Below, piece by piece: positions 1-5,461 of a DNA stretch of 5,461 nucleotides. A model generated the notes under the pieces. That model saw only the letters and a program-made list of their open reading frames with translations, did not search any database and was not told where the DNA came from. The stretch spans positions 1-5,461 of the forward strand of contig PMUE01000219.1 in the NCBI GenBank assembly GCA_003167055.1, written 5' to 3'. Positions within the stretch are counted from its first letter, which is position 1. Every line of letters starts with the position of its first letter. This DNA comes from Vulcanimicrobiota bacterium. GTDB lineage: Bacteria; Vulcanimicrobiota; Vulcanimicrobiia; Vulcanimicrobiales; Vulcanimicrobiaceae. A program made the translations under genes and the position numbers.

Positions 1-120
1 GGCTTCGTCCAGTTCATTATGGCCTGGGTCCTACTCGCGTTCTACATGCGCGAGGCCCGTTCGTTCGATAACCGCGCGCAAGCCCTGGTCGATCGCTTCA
101 CGACGGAGCTGGCGAAATGA
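1..120 (+). CDS. DUF485 (YjcH-like) small inner-membrane protein, C-terminal fragment
   Basis: Only the last 39 residues and the TGA stop lie in the window; the 5' end is cut off by the window edge. The visible part starts inside a hydrophobic helix (GFVQFIMAWVLLAFYM) and runs into a charged tail (REARSFDNRAQALVDRF). This matches the end of DUF485 proteins, where the second membrane helix is followed by an Arg- and Phe-Asp-rich tail. Proteins of this family are about 100 residues long and are encoded directly before actP-type symporters, as yjcH is in E. coli. They are thought to be accessory membrane partners of the transporter. Here the stop overlaps the symporter start as ATGA, which supports both the identification and translational coupling. 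The family call rests on a short tail plus context. Confidence 0.83.
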   Translation, partial: GFVQFIMAWVLLAFYMREARSFDNRAQALVDRFTTELAK

Positions 121-1742
121 CGCAAGCAACGCTCGTGATGTTCGCGATCTTCGTTGCGATGGCGCTGGTCATTACCTATTGGGCTTCGGGGCGCAGTTCG
201 TCGAGTCGCGGATTCTATACGGCCCACCGCGAGATCAGCGGCGTGCAAAACGGATGGGCGATTGCCGGCGATTACATGTCGGCTACGTCTTTTCTCGGCA
301 TCACCGGTCTCATCGCGTTCTACGGCTTTGACGGGTTCCTGTATTCCATCGGCTGGCTCGTCGCCTACCTCACCGTTCTTCTGCTGCTCGCCGAGCCTTT
401 GCGCAACACCGGCCGCTACACGGTTGCCGACGTGATCGCGTTTCGGCTGCGTGGAAAGACGGTGCGGGCGATTGCCGCCGTTACCACGCTGATCATTACG
501 CTGTTCTACATGGTGGCCCAGATGGTCGGCGCCGGGTCGCTGATTAACCTCTTGGTGCAGCGCATCGACGAGACGTATGCAATCGTGATCGTCGGCTTGC
601 TGATGTTGATCTACGTGCTCTTCGGCGGCATGCTCGCGACCACGTGGGTGCAGATCATCAAGGCGGCGCTCTTGCTCGGCACGTCGATTGCGCTAAGCCT
701 TTTGGTCCTTGCGCACTTCAACTTTTCGCTTTTCGCGCTTCGCGATGCAGCGATGTCCGTCAACGTGAGTGGACACCGCGTCGATTTGCTGCACACCGGG
801 CTCTTCTTCTCCGGCCCGAATGGCGCGTTTGACGTCGTCTCGCTGGGCTTGGCGCTCGTACTCGGCACGGCCGGATTGCCGCACGTGCTCATGCGCTTCT
901 TTACTGTCCCGACCGCGCGCGCGGCGCGTATTTCGGTCGGCTGGGCGATGGGCCTCATCGGCGCGTTCTATCTGGTGATCACGATCATGGGATTGGGCGC
1001 GGGAACGATCGTCGGACAACACGACATCGGCAAGCATCTGCGCGACACACAGGCCATCCGCTACATCATCTATCATCCCGAGCAGGCGCCGGAGCTCAAC
1101 GCCGAGCTGGCACGCGACGGGTATATCGTGCCGCAACAGAACGACAACCTTGCGGCGCCGCTGCTCGCCGACAAACTCGGCGGCCCGCTGCTCACCGCGT
1201 TCGTCGCGGCCGTCGCCTTCGCGACGATTCTCGCAGTAGTCGCCGGACTTACGATCGCCGCCGCATCGGCCTTTGCCCATGACATCTGGTATAGCCTGAT
1301 ACGCTCGGGCGCAGGCACCGAGCAGGAGCACATCTTTGTTGCGCGCGCCGCTGCGCTGGTGGTGGGGTTCGCGGCGATCTTTCTTTCGGTCGGCTTGCGC
1401 ACCGCCAACGTCGCCTTTCTCGTTGGGCTGGCGTTCGCGGTGGCGGCAAGTACCAACGCGCCGGCGCTGATTCTCGCACTCACGTGGCGCCGCTTCTCGC
1501 GCACCGGCGCGATTTGCGGGATGCTGGCCGGATTGATCTCCTCACTCGTATTGATGGGGATCAGCCCCGACGTCATGGGCGATCACGCGATCTTCCCGTT
1601 GCGCAATCCCGGTATCATTTCGATTCCGCTCGGCTTTATCGCGGCAATCCTCGGCACGCTCATCGCACGCGATCCCGAATCGGAAGCGATGTTCAACCAA
1701 CTGCAAGTACGGGCCAACACGGGTCTCGGCGCGGAGGTTTAG
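117..1742 (+). CDS. actP: ActP-type cation/acetate symporter (sodium:solute symporter family)
   Basis: Inner-membrane secondary transporter that, by family, takes up acetate and related short monocarboxylates with a cation. At 541 residues it is close to E. coli ActP (about 549). ActP hallmarks are visible in order: GDYMSATSFLG at residues 51-61, NTGRYTVADVIAFRLR at 97-112, GLPHVLMRFFTVP at 253-265, AFATILAVVAGLT at 367-379 followed by SAFAHD at 384-389, FLVGLAFAVAAS at 434-445, and a C-terminal NTGLG close to the conserved family ending. About 13 membrane helices are expected. The ATG overlaps the preceding DUF485 stop, with GGAG at 105-108 placed 8 nt upstream, so the two genes form an operon. 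The start gives no long cleavable signal peptide; the first helix begins near residue 5. The loop at about 300-346 is longer than in E. coli ActP and strongly charged. A paralogue for another monocarboxylate (MctC-like) cannot be excluded. Confidence 0.92.
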   Translation: MTQATLVMFAIFVAMALVITYWASGRSSSSRGFYTAHREISGVQNGWAIAGDYMSATSFLGITGLIAFYGFDGFLYSIGWLVAYLTVLLLLAEPLRNTGRYTVADVIAFRLRGKTVRAIAAVTTLIITLFYMVAQMVGAGSLINLLVQRIDETYAIVIVGLLMLIYVLFGGMLATTWVQIIKAALLLGTSIALSLLVLAHFNFSLFALRDAAMSVNVSGHRVDLLHTGLFFSGPNGAFDVVSLGLALVLGTAGLPHVLMRFFTVPTARAARISVGWAMGLIGAFYLVITIMGLGAGTIVGQHDIGKHLRDTQAIRYIIYHPEQAPELNAELARDGYIVPQQNDNLAAPLLADKLGGPLLTAFVAAVAFATILAVVAGLTIAAASAFAHDIWYSLIRSGAGTEQEHIFVARAAALVVGFAAIFLSVGLRTANVAFLVGLAFAVAASTNAPALILALTWRRFSRTGAICGMLAGLISSLVLMGISPDVMGDHAIFPLRNPGIISIPLGFIAAILGTLIARDPESEAMFNQLQVRANTGLGAEV

Positions 1743-1813
1743 CCTCTTGTCATCCCACGCGTAGTCGAGGGACGGGCAGCGTTTTGGTCTGGGCTGCTTT
1801 CGAACGAAGGCTC

Positions 1814-1852
1814 GAAGTTTTGCGCCATTCGCAAAATGCGAACTTCATTTTT
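1814..1852 (+). terminator. Possible intrinsic terminator for the actP transcript
   Basis: GAAGTT (1814-1819) pairs with AACTTC (1841-1846), and TTTTGCG/CGCAAAA (1818-1824, 1830-1836) or TTCGCA/TGCGAA (1828-1833, 1837-1842) can form inside it. ATTTTTG follows at 1847-1853. A hairpin followed by a T-run, about 70 nt after the actP stop and within the repeat element, could end transcription. The stem is A/T-rich and has competing folds, so this is tentative. Confidence 0.27.
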
Positions 1853-1951
1853 GTGTGGCGCAAAACTCGCGCAGCAGGAGCATCACACGACGTGATGCGA
1901 GGAGCGTCTTCGTGAGGAGGCAGCCCAAAGCAATAGCGTGGCGGTCCCTCG

Positions 1952-1989
1952 GCTACGCTTATGAACGCTTCGCGTTCAATTGCTACGCT
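1952..1989. repeat. Direct repeat GCTACGCT flanking a small hairpin in the right arm of the element
   Basis: GCTACGCT occurs at 1952-1959 and again at 1982-1989, a 30-bp period. Between the copies, TGAACG (1962-1967) and CGTTCA (1973-1978) form a perfect 6-bp stem around CTTCG. The left arm of the element has no counterpart. Removing one 30-bp unit leaves a right arm that matches the left arm at 25 of 28 positions. Confidence 0.6.
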
Positions 1990-2007
1990 CGGGATGACAA
2001 GGCGAGC

Positions 2008-2802
2008 TTAGATATGGCTCGCGGAGTGCTCCGTGATTTGCATGCCGTAGGCGCCCGCACGTAGCGTGAAACTCGCGAAGTAGGTGCCCTTCGAGGTGAC
2101 GATCTGCGCGGTAACAGCGTAGCTGCCGTCGTTGTTGCGTGTCGTTCGCAAATCCGCCACGTTGACGCTCACGTTCGGGTTGATGAACGATTCAGTCGGC
2201 AGACCGCTCGCCAGATAGCCGGCCGCGGTCGACGAATCCCCGCGCGCGAGCGAGGCAACATAGGCGCGCACGATCGCCGAAGCGTGCTCGGCGCTATTCG
2301 AACCGGTAATAAGCACGGGCGTTGACGTCGGAGCAGCGACGACCGGCGGTGGCGTCGCGGTCGCCGGCGGAAGGGTGGGCGCGCGGGCGGGGATCGGCGT
2401 CGGCGTCAAAATGACGATCGCCGGCGTGGAATGCGGCGTCGGATGCGACGCAACGACGACCGCTTTGGCCGTCGCCGCCGGGGTAGTCCCCGGGAGCAGC
2501 GTCGCGCTCGGTAACGGCGTAGCGGTCGGCGCATGCGACCGCGAGGGTGACGTATGCGGCGAGGGCGTTGGCGGCGGAACCGGCGAGAACGTAGGTGCGA
2601 ACGTCGCGCTCACACCCGGCAGCGGCGTGAACGTCGGCGCCGGCGTCGGTGCTTGTGCTCCGCCGGTGCCGAAAAACTTGGTGAGCAAACCGCCCAGCAA
2701 CAAACCGCCTAAAATGACGAGCACCATCAGCGGAATAATCGGTATACCGCCGCGCTTGGGCGGTTCGGGTTCGAGGCGGCGACGACGCGGGTAGTCGCTC
2801 AA
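2008..2802 (-). CDS. Membrane-anchored protein with Pro/Thr-rich linker and extracytoplasmic C-terminal domain
   Basis: A 264-residue protein of unknown function with clear architecture. A basic N-terminus (RRRR at residues 6-9, then KR) precedes one membrane helix at about 19-41, giving N-in, C-out topology. Residues about 50-165 are a low-complexity Pro/Thr/Ala/Ser linker with TPTP-type repeats, likely an extended spacer through the envelope. The C-terminal 95 residues begin with an amphipathic helix (AEHASAIVRAYVASLARGDS) and continue into alternating strands (SYAVTAQIVTSKGTYFASFTL). That resembles the DUF4878/NTF2-like fold of exported proteins, a guess from pattern only. Translation starts at TTG (2802-2800), which overlaps the upstream stop as TTGA. 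No good Shine-Dalgarno site is seen, so translational coupling is likely. It ends facing the repeat element. Confidence 0.78.
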   Translation of the reverse strand: MSDYPRRRRLEPEPPKRGGIPIIPLMVLVILGGLLLGGLLTKFFGTGGAQAPTPAPTFTPLPGVSATFAPTFSPVPPPTPSPHTSPSRSHAPTATPLPSATLLPGTTPAATAKAVVVASHPTPHSTPAIVILTPTPIPARAPTLPPATATPPPVVAAPTSTPVLITGSNSAEHASAIVRAYVASLARGDSSTAAGYLASGLPTESFINPNVSVNVADLRTTRNNDGSYAVTAQIVTSKGTYFASFTLRAGAYGMQITEHSASHI

Positions 2803-3185
2803 AGGGCGCCGGTGATACCGTCGACGAGCGGCGCGGGGAGCGCGCCGAGTTGTGAAACGTGCTCCTCGGCGTAGTGCGTCAACGCTTCCTTTAGCAGCCC
2901 AGGATTCACGCGAGCATAGTCGACCAGTGCAGCAACAGCGCGCGTGTCACCGGCTTCAAGCCGATCGAGCGGCGCGTTTGAGCCCTCGGCCGCATCCTCC
3001 GATGATTCGCCGCGATCGCGAAACGCATCGAAGATCGACGCAACCAGCGCGTGCACGGCGTCCTGCGGCATCGTGGAAACGCCACCGCGCAGGACGTCCG
3101 CCAATGCGGCGTCATCCATGCGCGCGACGTGCTTCTCCACCGCGTCGACCAGCGTCTGCGCCGGCACGTTCCCAAAGGGAGGCAT
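2799..3185 (-). CDS. Hypothetical helical acidic protein, 128 aa
   Basis: I do not recognise this family. The 128-residue product is predicted mostly helical and soluble, without signal peptide, membrane helix or cysteine. Helices fall at about residues 8-34 (TLVDAVEKHVARMDDAALADVL), 40-58 (QDAVHALVASIFDAFRDR), 76-92, 95-111 and near the C-terminus; an acidic linker (ESSEDAAEGSN) lies at 60-70. The ATG at 3185-3183 is the preferred start. A longer reading to 3419 is open, but it is Arg-rich and runs across the divergent plus-strand gene. GAGGGAG at 3200-3206 lies 14 nt upstream of the ATG, which is long for a ribosome site, so the start is not certain. The stop overlaps the TTG of the membrane-anchored protein gene, so the two are probably co-translated and may act together, for example as an inner-face partner (inference). 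Confidence 0.68.
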   Translation of the reverse strand: MPPFGNVPAQTLVDAVEKHVARMDDAALADVLRGGVSTMPQDAVHALVASIFDAFRDRGESSEDAAEGSNAPLDRLEAGDTRAVAALVDYARVNPGLLKEALTHYAEEHVSQLGALPAPLVDGITGAL

Positions 3186-3247
3186 CGGATAGTACGGTAC
3201 TCCCTCGCGGCAGGCGGCTCCTCGAAGATGCGCCAAAAGATATACCT
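3186..3247. promoter_or_regulatory. Divergent intergenic region with a short palindrome
   Basis: These 62 bp separate the starts of the minus-strand pair and the plus-strand trio, so control sites for both units are expected here or just inside the genes. AGTAC-G-GTACT (3191-3201) is a perfect inverted repeat that could bind a dimeric regulator. No convincing -35/-10 pair is visible. TATACC at 3241-3246 is too close to the GTG start to serve as its -10 box. Confidence 0.35.
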
Positions 3248-3568
3248 GTGATTCGCGTTTGCGTCCCGCTCGATCTGCATGCCGTCGCCACAACCGGCTC
3301 GGCAGCGTTTGCGCTTGCGACGCCGCTTCGAGTTCGCGATCTCCTCGCGCTCGCCGTGCGCGAAGCGATCGGCGCGCGCGCACCGTATGATAAGTTCGAG
3401 CGCAGCATGGTGCGAACACTGGCGGGACTTGCGGCGGGCGATTTTATCGTCGACATCGACGGTCGCGCGTTTGCTGACGGGAACGCTGTCGTGATGTGTG
3501 AAGGCTCGGTCTCCGTGCGCTTCTTCGTCAAGCGCGGCACCCGCGCAGGCCTCGAGCTACAGCCGTAG
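3248..3568 (+). CDS. Hypothetical small protein, 106 aa, possibly beta-grasp-like
   Basis: Unrecognised 106-residue soluble protein. It opens with a strand-like segment (IRVCVPLDL, residues 2-10), then a helix (LRVRDLLALAVREAIG, 27-42), a second helical stretch to about 62, and strands in GDFIVDIDGRAFADGN (64-79) and AVVMCEGSVSVRFFVKRG (80-97). The strand-helix-strand order with an IDGR...DGN turn recalls small beta-grasp domains, but there is no C-terminal Gly-Gly and no family was confirmed. Cysteines lie at 5 and 84. GTG at 3248 is chosen because upstream codons in this frame are Arg/Pro-rich and antisense to the 128-aa gene. Its ribosome site is weak. It is the first gene of a plus-strand trio, 35 nt before the membrane-protein gene. 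Confidence 0.66.
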   Translation: MIRVCVPLDLHAVATTGSAAFALATPLRVRDLLALAVREAIGARAPYDKFERSMVRTLAGLAAGDFIVDIDGRAFADGNAVVMCEGSVSVRFFVKRGTRAGLELQP

Positions 3569-3603
3569 AGCCCTCTCCCACGCCGCACGCCTCGCTGCTC
3601 GCC

Positions 3604-4290
3604 TTGACCGCGAGCGCGTTCCGCTCGGTCATGCGCCACGCGGCCCTCTATGCGATCGCCGGCCTCGTCGTCGTCGGCTGCGAGGCGCTCATCGTTTCGC
3701 GTTGGCATGCAAACGCCGTGACCGCGACGACCGTCGCGAGCGTGATCGTCGAACCGTTCTTCGTAGCGATCATCAACGCGTTCACCTATGCAGATAGCCG
3801 CGAAGACCTCTCGCTCTCGGTGACGTGGCTGCGCGTGCTGGAGCGTTCCTGGGCGGTGCTGCTGATCGATCTGCTCGCTACCCTGATCGTGATAATCGGC
3901 TTGCAGTCGCTCTTCTCGACCGATTTGTTCCAAAAGCTACTCGGGAGCGCCGTCATCGTCGTTGCCGTCTCGCTGGTTTTTGCCGACGTTCATGCCATCG
4001 CCGTGGACGATGCTGAGCCGTGGTGGCTGCTCGTGCCGCGCTCGCTCGGGGCCAGCATTGCCACGGCGTGGCAAGGAATCACCTTTACGCGAGCACTGCT
4101 GCTTTTTGCAATCGGTACGCTTTTTCGGTTCGTGATTACGACCATCGCGCAAGGCGCACTCGACGCGCATCACGTCCCGCTATCCCTCGTCTGGGCCAAC
4201 GCAATACCGGTCATGCTCCTCTTGCCGATGGTGCAAGCTCTCACCACGTACGTATATCTCGACGCAATTGGCTATGAACCGAAGCGCTGA
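3604..4290 (+). CDS. Hypothetical multi-pass membrane protein, 228 aa
   Basis: Strongly hydrophobic protein with about six membrane helices, near residues 11-31, 44-62, 83-103, 111-134, 159-181 and 194-219. Short charged loops lie between them: DSRED at 64-68, RVLERS at 77-82, and an acidic DDAEP at 135-139. The general plan (Arg-containing amphipathic lead-ins such as TWLRVLERSWAVLLIDLLA before helix 3) resembles poorly characterised six-helix envelope proteins of the YciC/DUF975 type, but no diagnostic motif is visible. The TTG at 3604 gives the longest product. The ATG at 3631 (residue 10) is an equally reasonable start; neither has a clear Shine-Dalgarno site. The gene sits 35 nt after the 106-aa gene and 29 nt before the secreted-protein gene, so one transcript is likely. 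Confidence 0.75.
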   Translation: MTASAFRSVMRHAALYAIAGLVVVGCEALIVSRWHANAVTATTVASVIVEPFFVAIINAFTYADSREDLSLSVTWLRVLERSWAVLLIDLLATLIVIIGLQSLFSTDLFQKLLGSAVIVVAVSLVFADVHAIAVDDAEPWWLLVPRSLGASIATAWQGITFTRALLLFAIGTLFRFVITTIAQGALDAHHVPLSLVWANAIPVMLLLPMVQALTTYVYLDAIGYEPKR

Positions 4291-4319
4291 TGATGCCGAT
4301 GATAGGGTAGAGGTACGAG

Positions 4320-5051
4320 ATGCATCTCTCGCTACGGGTCGCCGTCGTCGCAGCTGCGCTGATCCCCTCATTGACGCTGCACGCGCTTGCCGACCAACGC
4401 TACGGCGTCGCCGGCGAAGACACGTACCGCATCGGCCGAGTGCTCAACGAGACGCACATCACCTATCACGGCATCGAGCATTTGGGCATCGCCACCGACA
4501 GCCAGGGGAAACGCTATGTCGCCGATGTCGCCTACACGCGGGTCGACGACACGGGCAAGGCATCGGTGCACGGAAAATTCGAGCAGGAGCTGTTGCACGA
4601 CGGCAGCTTTGAGGATCGCCGCGATGAAGATCCGGATTTCTTGACGATCCTCAACCAACCGTTCGCCGTGCAGCTCGACTTAACGACGCTGCGCGATCTC
4701 GAGCGGATGCAAGGGACGGTCCCGTTCGCAGCTGCGTCGCCGCTGGGCGGGTCACGCCTGGTCGGCTCGCTGCGCGCGGCGCCGCCGGGAAAGATCGACG
4801 GACGGATGGTGGTCGGCGTGCGATTCAAGGCCGATGGCCCGATGACCGGAACGTTGCCGCAGCACCCCGACGCGCTGCTTTCCGGCACGATGCACATGGA
4901 TGGAACCGCGTACTACGCGGAGCAGGGAGCCCTCTTGCTCGCGCTCGATGCAACGCTCACGATCGACGGGCAGCTGCAGAGCGGCAAGGACTCGGTGCCG
5001 GTAAAGATTACCTATCACCGGCTCATCAGAGCATCAGAAGGTTCCCACTAA
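4320..5051 (+). CDS. Hypothetical secreted protein with Sec signal peptide, 243 aa
   Basis: Exported protein of unknown function. The first 24 residues form a standard signal peptide: Arg at 6, hydrophobic core VAVVAAALIPSLTL, and cleavage likely after ALA (22-24) before DQRYG. No lipobox cysteine is present, and the protein has no cysteine at all. The mature part, about 219 residues, is rich in predicted strands: TYRIGRVLNETHITYHG (35-51), KRYVADVAYTRVD (64-76), MVVGVRFKADGPMTGTLP (163-180), and ALLLALDATLTIDGQ (204-218). A beta-sandwich or lipocalin-like barrel is possible, but this is inference. The ATG at 4320 has GAGG at 4310-4313, 6 nt upstream, so the start is well supported. It is the last gene of the plus-strand trio. 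Its final 18 nt overlap the convergent 130-aa gene. Confidence 0.82.
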   Translation: MHLSLRVAVVAAALIPSLTLHALADQRYGVAGEDTYRIGRVLNETHITYHGIEHLGIATDSQGKRYVADVAYTRVDDTGKASVHGKFEQELLHDGSFEDRRDEDPDFLTILNQPFAVQLDLTTLRDLERMQGTVPFAAASPLGGSRLVGSLRAAPPGKIDGRMVVGVRFKADGPMTGTLPQHPDALLSGTMHMDGTAYYAEQGALLLALDATLTIDGQLQSGKDSVPVKITYHRLIRASEGSH

Positions 5052-5426
5052 TTGCACTTCGAGGGGATGTCTAAACGGCATCTCCGAGAGGTGTGTAACG
5101 GGCGTGAACGCGAGATGGTTTTGATGGCAGTCGATCAGCATTTCGATGCCGCGTTTTACCGAGCCGGTGACTTCGATGTACTTCGAAAGTTTCTTGGTGA
5201 AATAGGTGTGCGGATCGTGCAGCACCTTGGCGTAATACGGATCCTCGGTCAAGTGGACGGCGCTGATACCCTCTTTCGGAACGAGCCAGACGAACCACGG
5301 ATCCTGATTGCGACGGTAGCCGATAAGTACGAGCGGAATCGCTCGCGACGAATCGAGTTGCGGCAGGAAACTGCACAGCGTGTACGCGTCGAATGAGATC
5401 TCCGTTGGCTCGATCGTCTGCTGCAT
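5034..5426 (-). CDS. Hypothetical cytoplasmic protein, 130 aa
   Basis: Unrecognised soluble protein, rich in aromatic residues and histidine (YRRNQDPWFVWLVPKEG at 37-53, EDPYYAKVLHDPHTYFTKK at 61-79, LIDCHQNHLAFTPVTHLSEM at 97-116), with no signal peptide or membrane helix. The start is firm: ATG at 5426-5424 is preceded by AGAGAGGA (5433-5440) at a 6-nt spacing. Base composition is lower than in much of the window (about 54% G+C by hand count of 5101-5340). That, with the different amino-acid texture, hints at a separate origin, although parts of the neighbouring gene are similar in G+C. Only 35 bp of its upstream region is inside the window, so its promoter and any upstream partner are not visible. 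It converges on, and overlaps by 18 nt, the secreted-protein gene. Confidence 0.74.
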   Translation of the reverse strand: MQQTIEPTEISFDAYTLCSFLPQLDSSRAIPLVLIGYRRNQDPWFVWLVPKEGISAVHLTEDPYYAKVLHDPHTYFTKKLSKYIEVTGSVKRGIEMLIDCHQNHLAFTPVTHLSEMPFRHPLEVQLVGTF

Positions 5427-5461
5427 GGGCGTTCCTCTCTCGTGTGCCGTAAAACAACAAC

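Larger units (their letters stand above)
1746..2001. repeat. 256-bp palindromic repeat element with nested inverted repeats
   Basis: This gap between two convergent genes holds no credible gene but is densely self-complementary. The outer ends are perfect inverted repeats: CTTGTCATCCC at 1746-1756 and GGGATGACAAG at 1991-2001. Next inward, GCGTAGTCGAGGGAC (1759-1773) pairs with 1944-1958 at 14 of 15 positions. Further in are TGGGCTGC (1790-1797) with GCAGCCCA (1920-1927), then AGTTTTGCGCCA (1816-1827) with TGGCGCAAAACT (1856-1867), and a local hairpin GCATCAC/GTGATGC (1880-1886, 1892-1898). The terminal motif resembles the GTCATCCC-GAGCGTAG-TCGAGGGA type of interspersed palindrome found in many environmental genomes. 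No transposase and no target duplication are visible, so it looks like a non-autonomous REP/MITE-like element. Multi-copy status cannot be shown from this single copy. Confidence 0.75.

Noticed and set aside
1073..1576. Long minus-strand open frame inside actP
   Set aside because: It is a shadow of a certain symporter gene in high-G+C DNA, with low-complexity Ala/Ser/Arg content and no start signals.
1484..1915. Plus-strand frame running from actP into the repeat
   Set aside because: It is mostly out of frame with actP and Arg/His-rich, and ends inside hairpin structure; no independent start signal.
1746..2001. Insertion sequence or CRISPR array
   Set aside because: There is no transposase frame, flanking bases show no target duplication, and the repeats are inverted and nested, not regularly spaced direct repeats.
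2002..2022. GCGAGC/GCTCGC hairpin over the stop of the anchored-protein gene
   Set aside because: A 6-bp stem with a 9-nt loop and no following T-run on the minus strand; it is within chance expectation in G+C-rich sequence.
2375..2794. Plus-strand Gly/Val-rich open frame
   Set aside because: It is the exact antisense of the Pro/Thr-rich linker and membrane helix of the minus-strand gene; the repetitive composition is inherited from that gene.
2852..3247. N-terminal extension of the 106-aa plus-strand gene
   Set aside because: The extension is Arg/Pro-rich, antisense to the 128-aa gene, and unlike the well-formed segment after the GTG at 3248.
3186..3419. N-terminal extension of the 128-aa minus-strand gene
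   Set aside because: It is Arg-rich, lies across the divergent gene, and does not look like a natural protein; ATG at 3185 is preferred.
5071..5460. Competing minus-strand frame over the 130-aa gene
   Set aside because: It is Arg-rich with no ribosome site, while the overlapping 5034-5426 frame has a strong Shine-Dalgarno site and globular composition.

Overview
High-G+C bacterial DNA carrying six complete protein genes, the 3' end of a seventh, and one structured repeat. Nothing identifies the organism outright. The GTG/TTG starts, the tight 4-nt gene overlaps and the membrane-anchored Pro/Thr-rich protein would suit an uncultured, environmental high-G+C lineage (Eremiobacterota-like is a guess, not a demonstration). 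There are no rRNA or tRNA genes, no CRISPR array, no transposase, and no recognisable defence or secondary-metabolite module.

Layout. (1) 1-1742, plus strand: the tail of a DUF485 small membrane protein, then an ActP-type sodium/solute symporter in ATGA overlap. This is the classic yjcH-actP arrangement for acetate or short monocarboxylate uptake. (2) 1746-2001: a gene-free 256-bp interspersed-type element. It has imperfect 28-bp inverted terminal arms and several nested hairpins, and it fills the gap between convergent genes. (3) 2008-3185, minus strand: a two-gene unit with a TTGA overlap, encoding a 128-aa helical protein of unknown function and a 264-aa single-pass membrane protein with a long Pro/Thr/Ala linker and an outer C-terminal domain. 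(4) 3186-3247: a short divergent intergenic region. (5) 3248-5051, plus strand: three closely spaced genes encoding a 106-aa small protein, a six-helix membrane protein and a secreted protein with a signal peptide. (6) 5034-5426, minus strand: a 130-aa hypothetical protein whose 3' end overlaps the secreted-protein gene by 18 nt.

Only the acetate-transport pair has a confident function. The five genes between 2008 and 5051 are organised around one divergent region. Several of their products are predicted to be in or outside the membrane (one single-pass anchored, one multi-pass, one secreted), so an envelope role is plausible, but no activity can be assigned. The most distinctive non-coding signal is the nested palindromic element.
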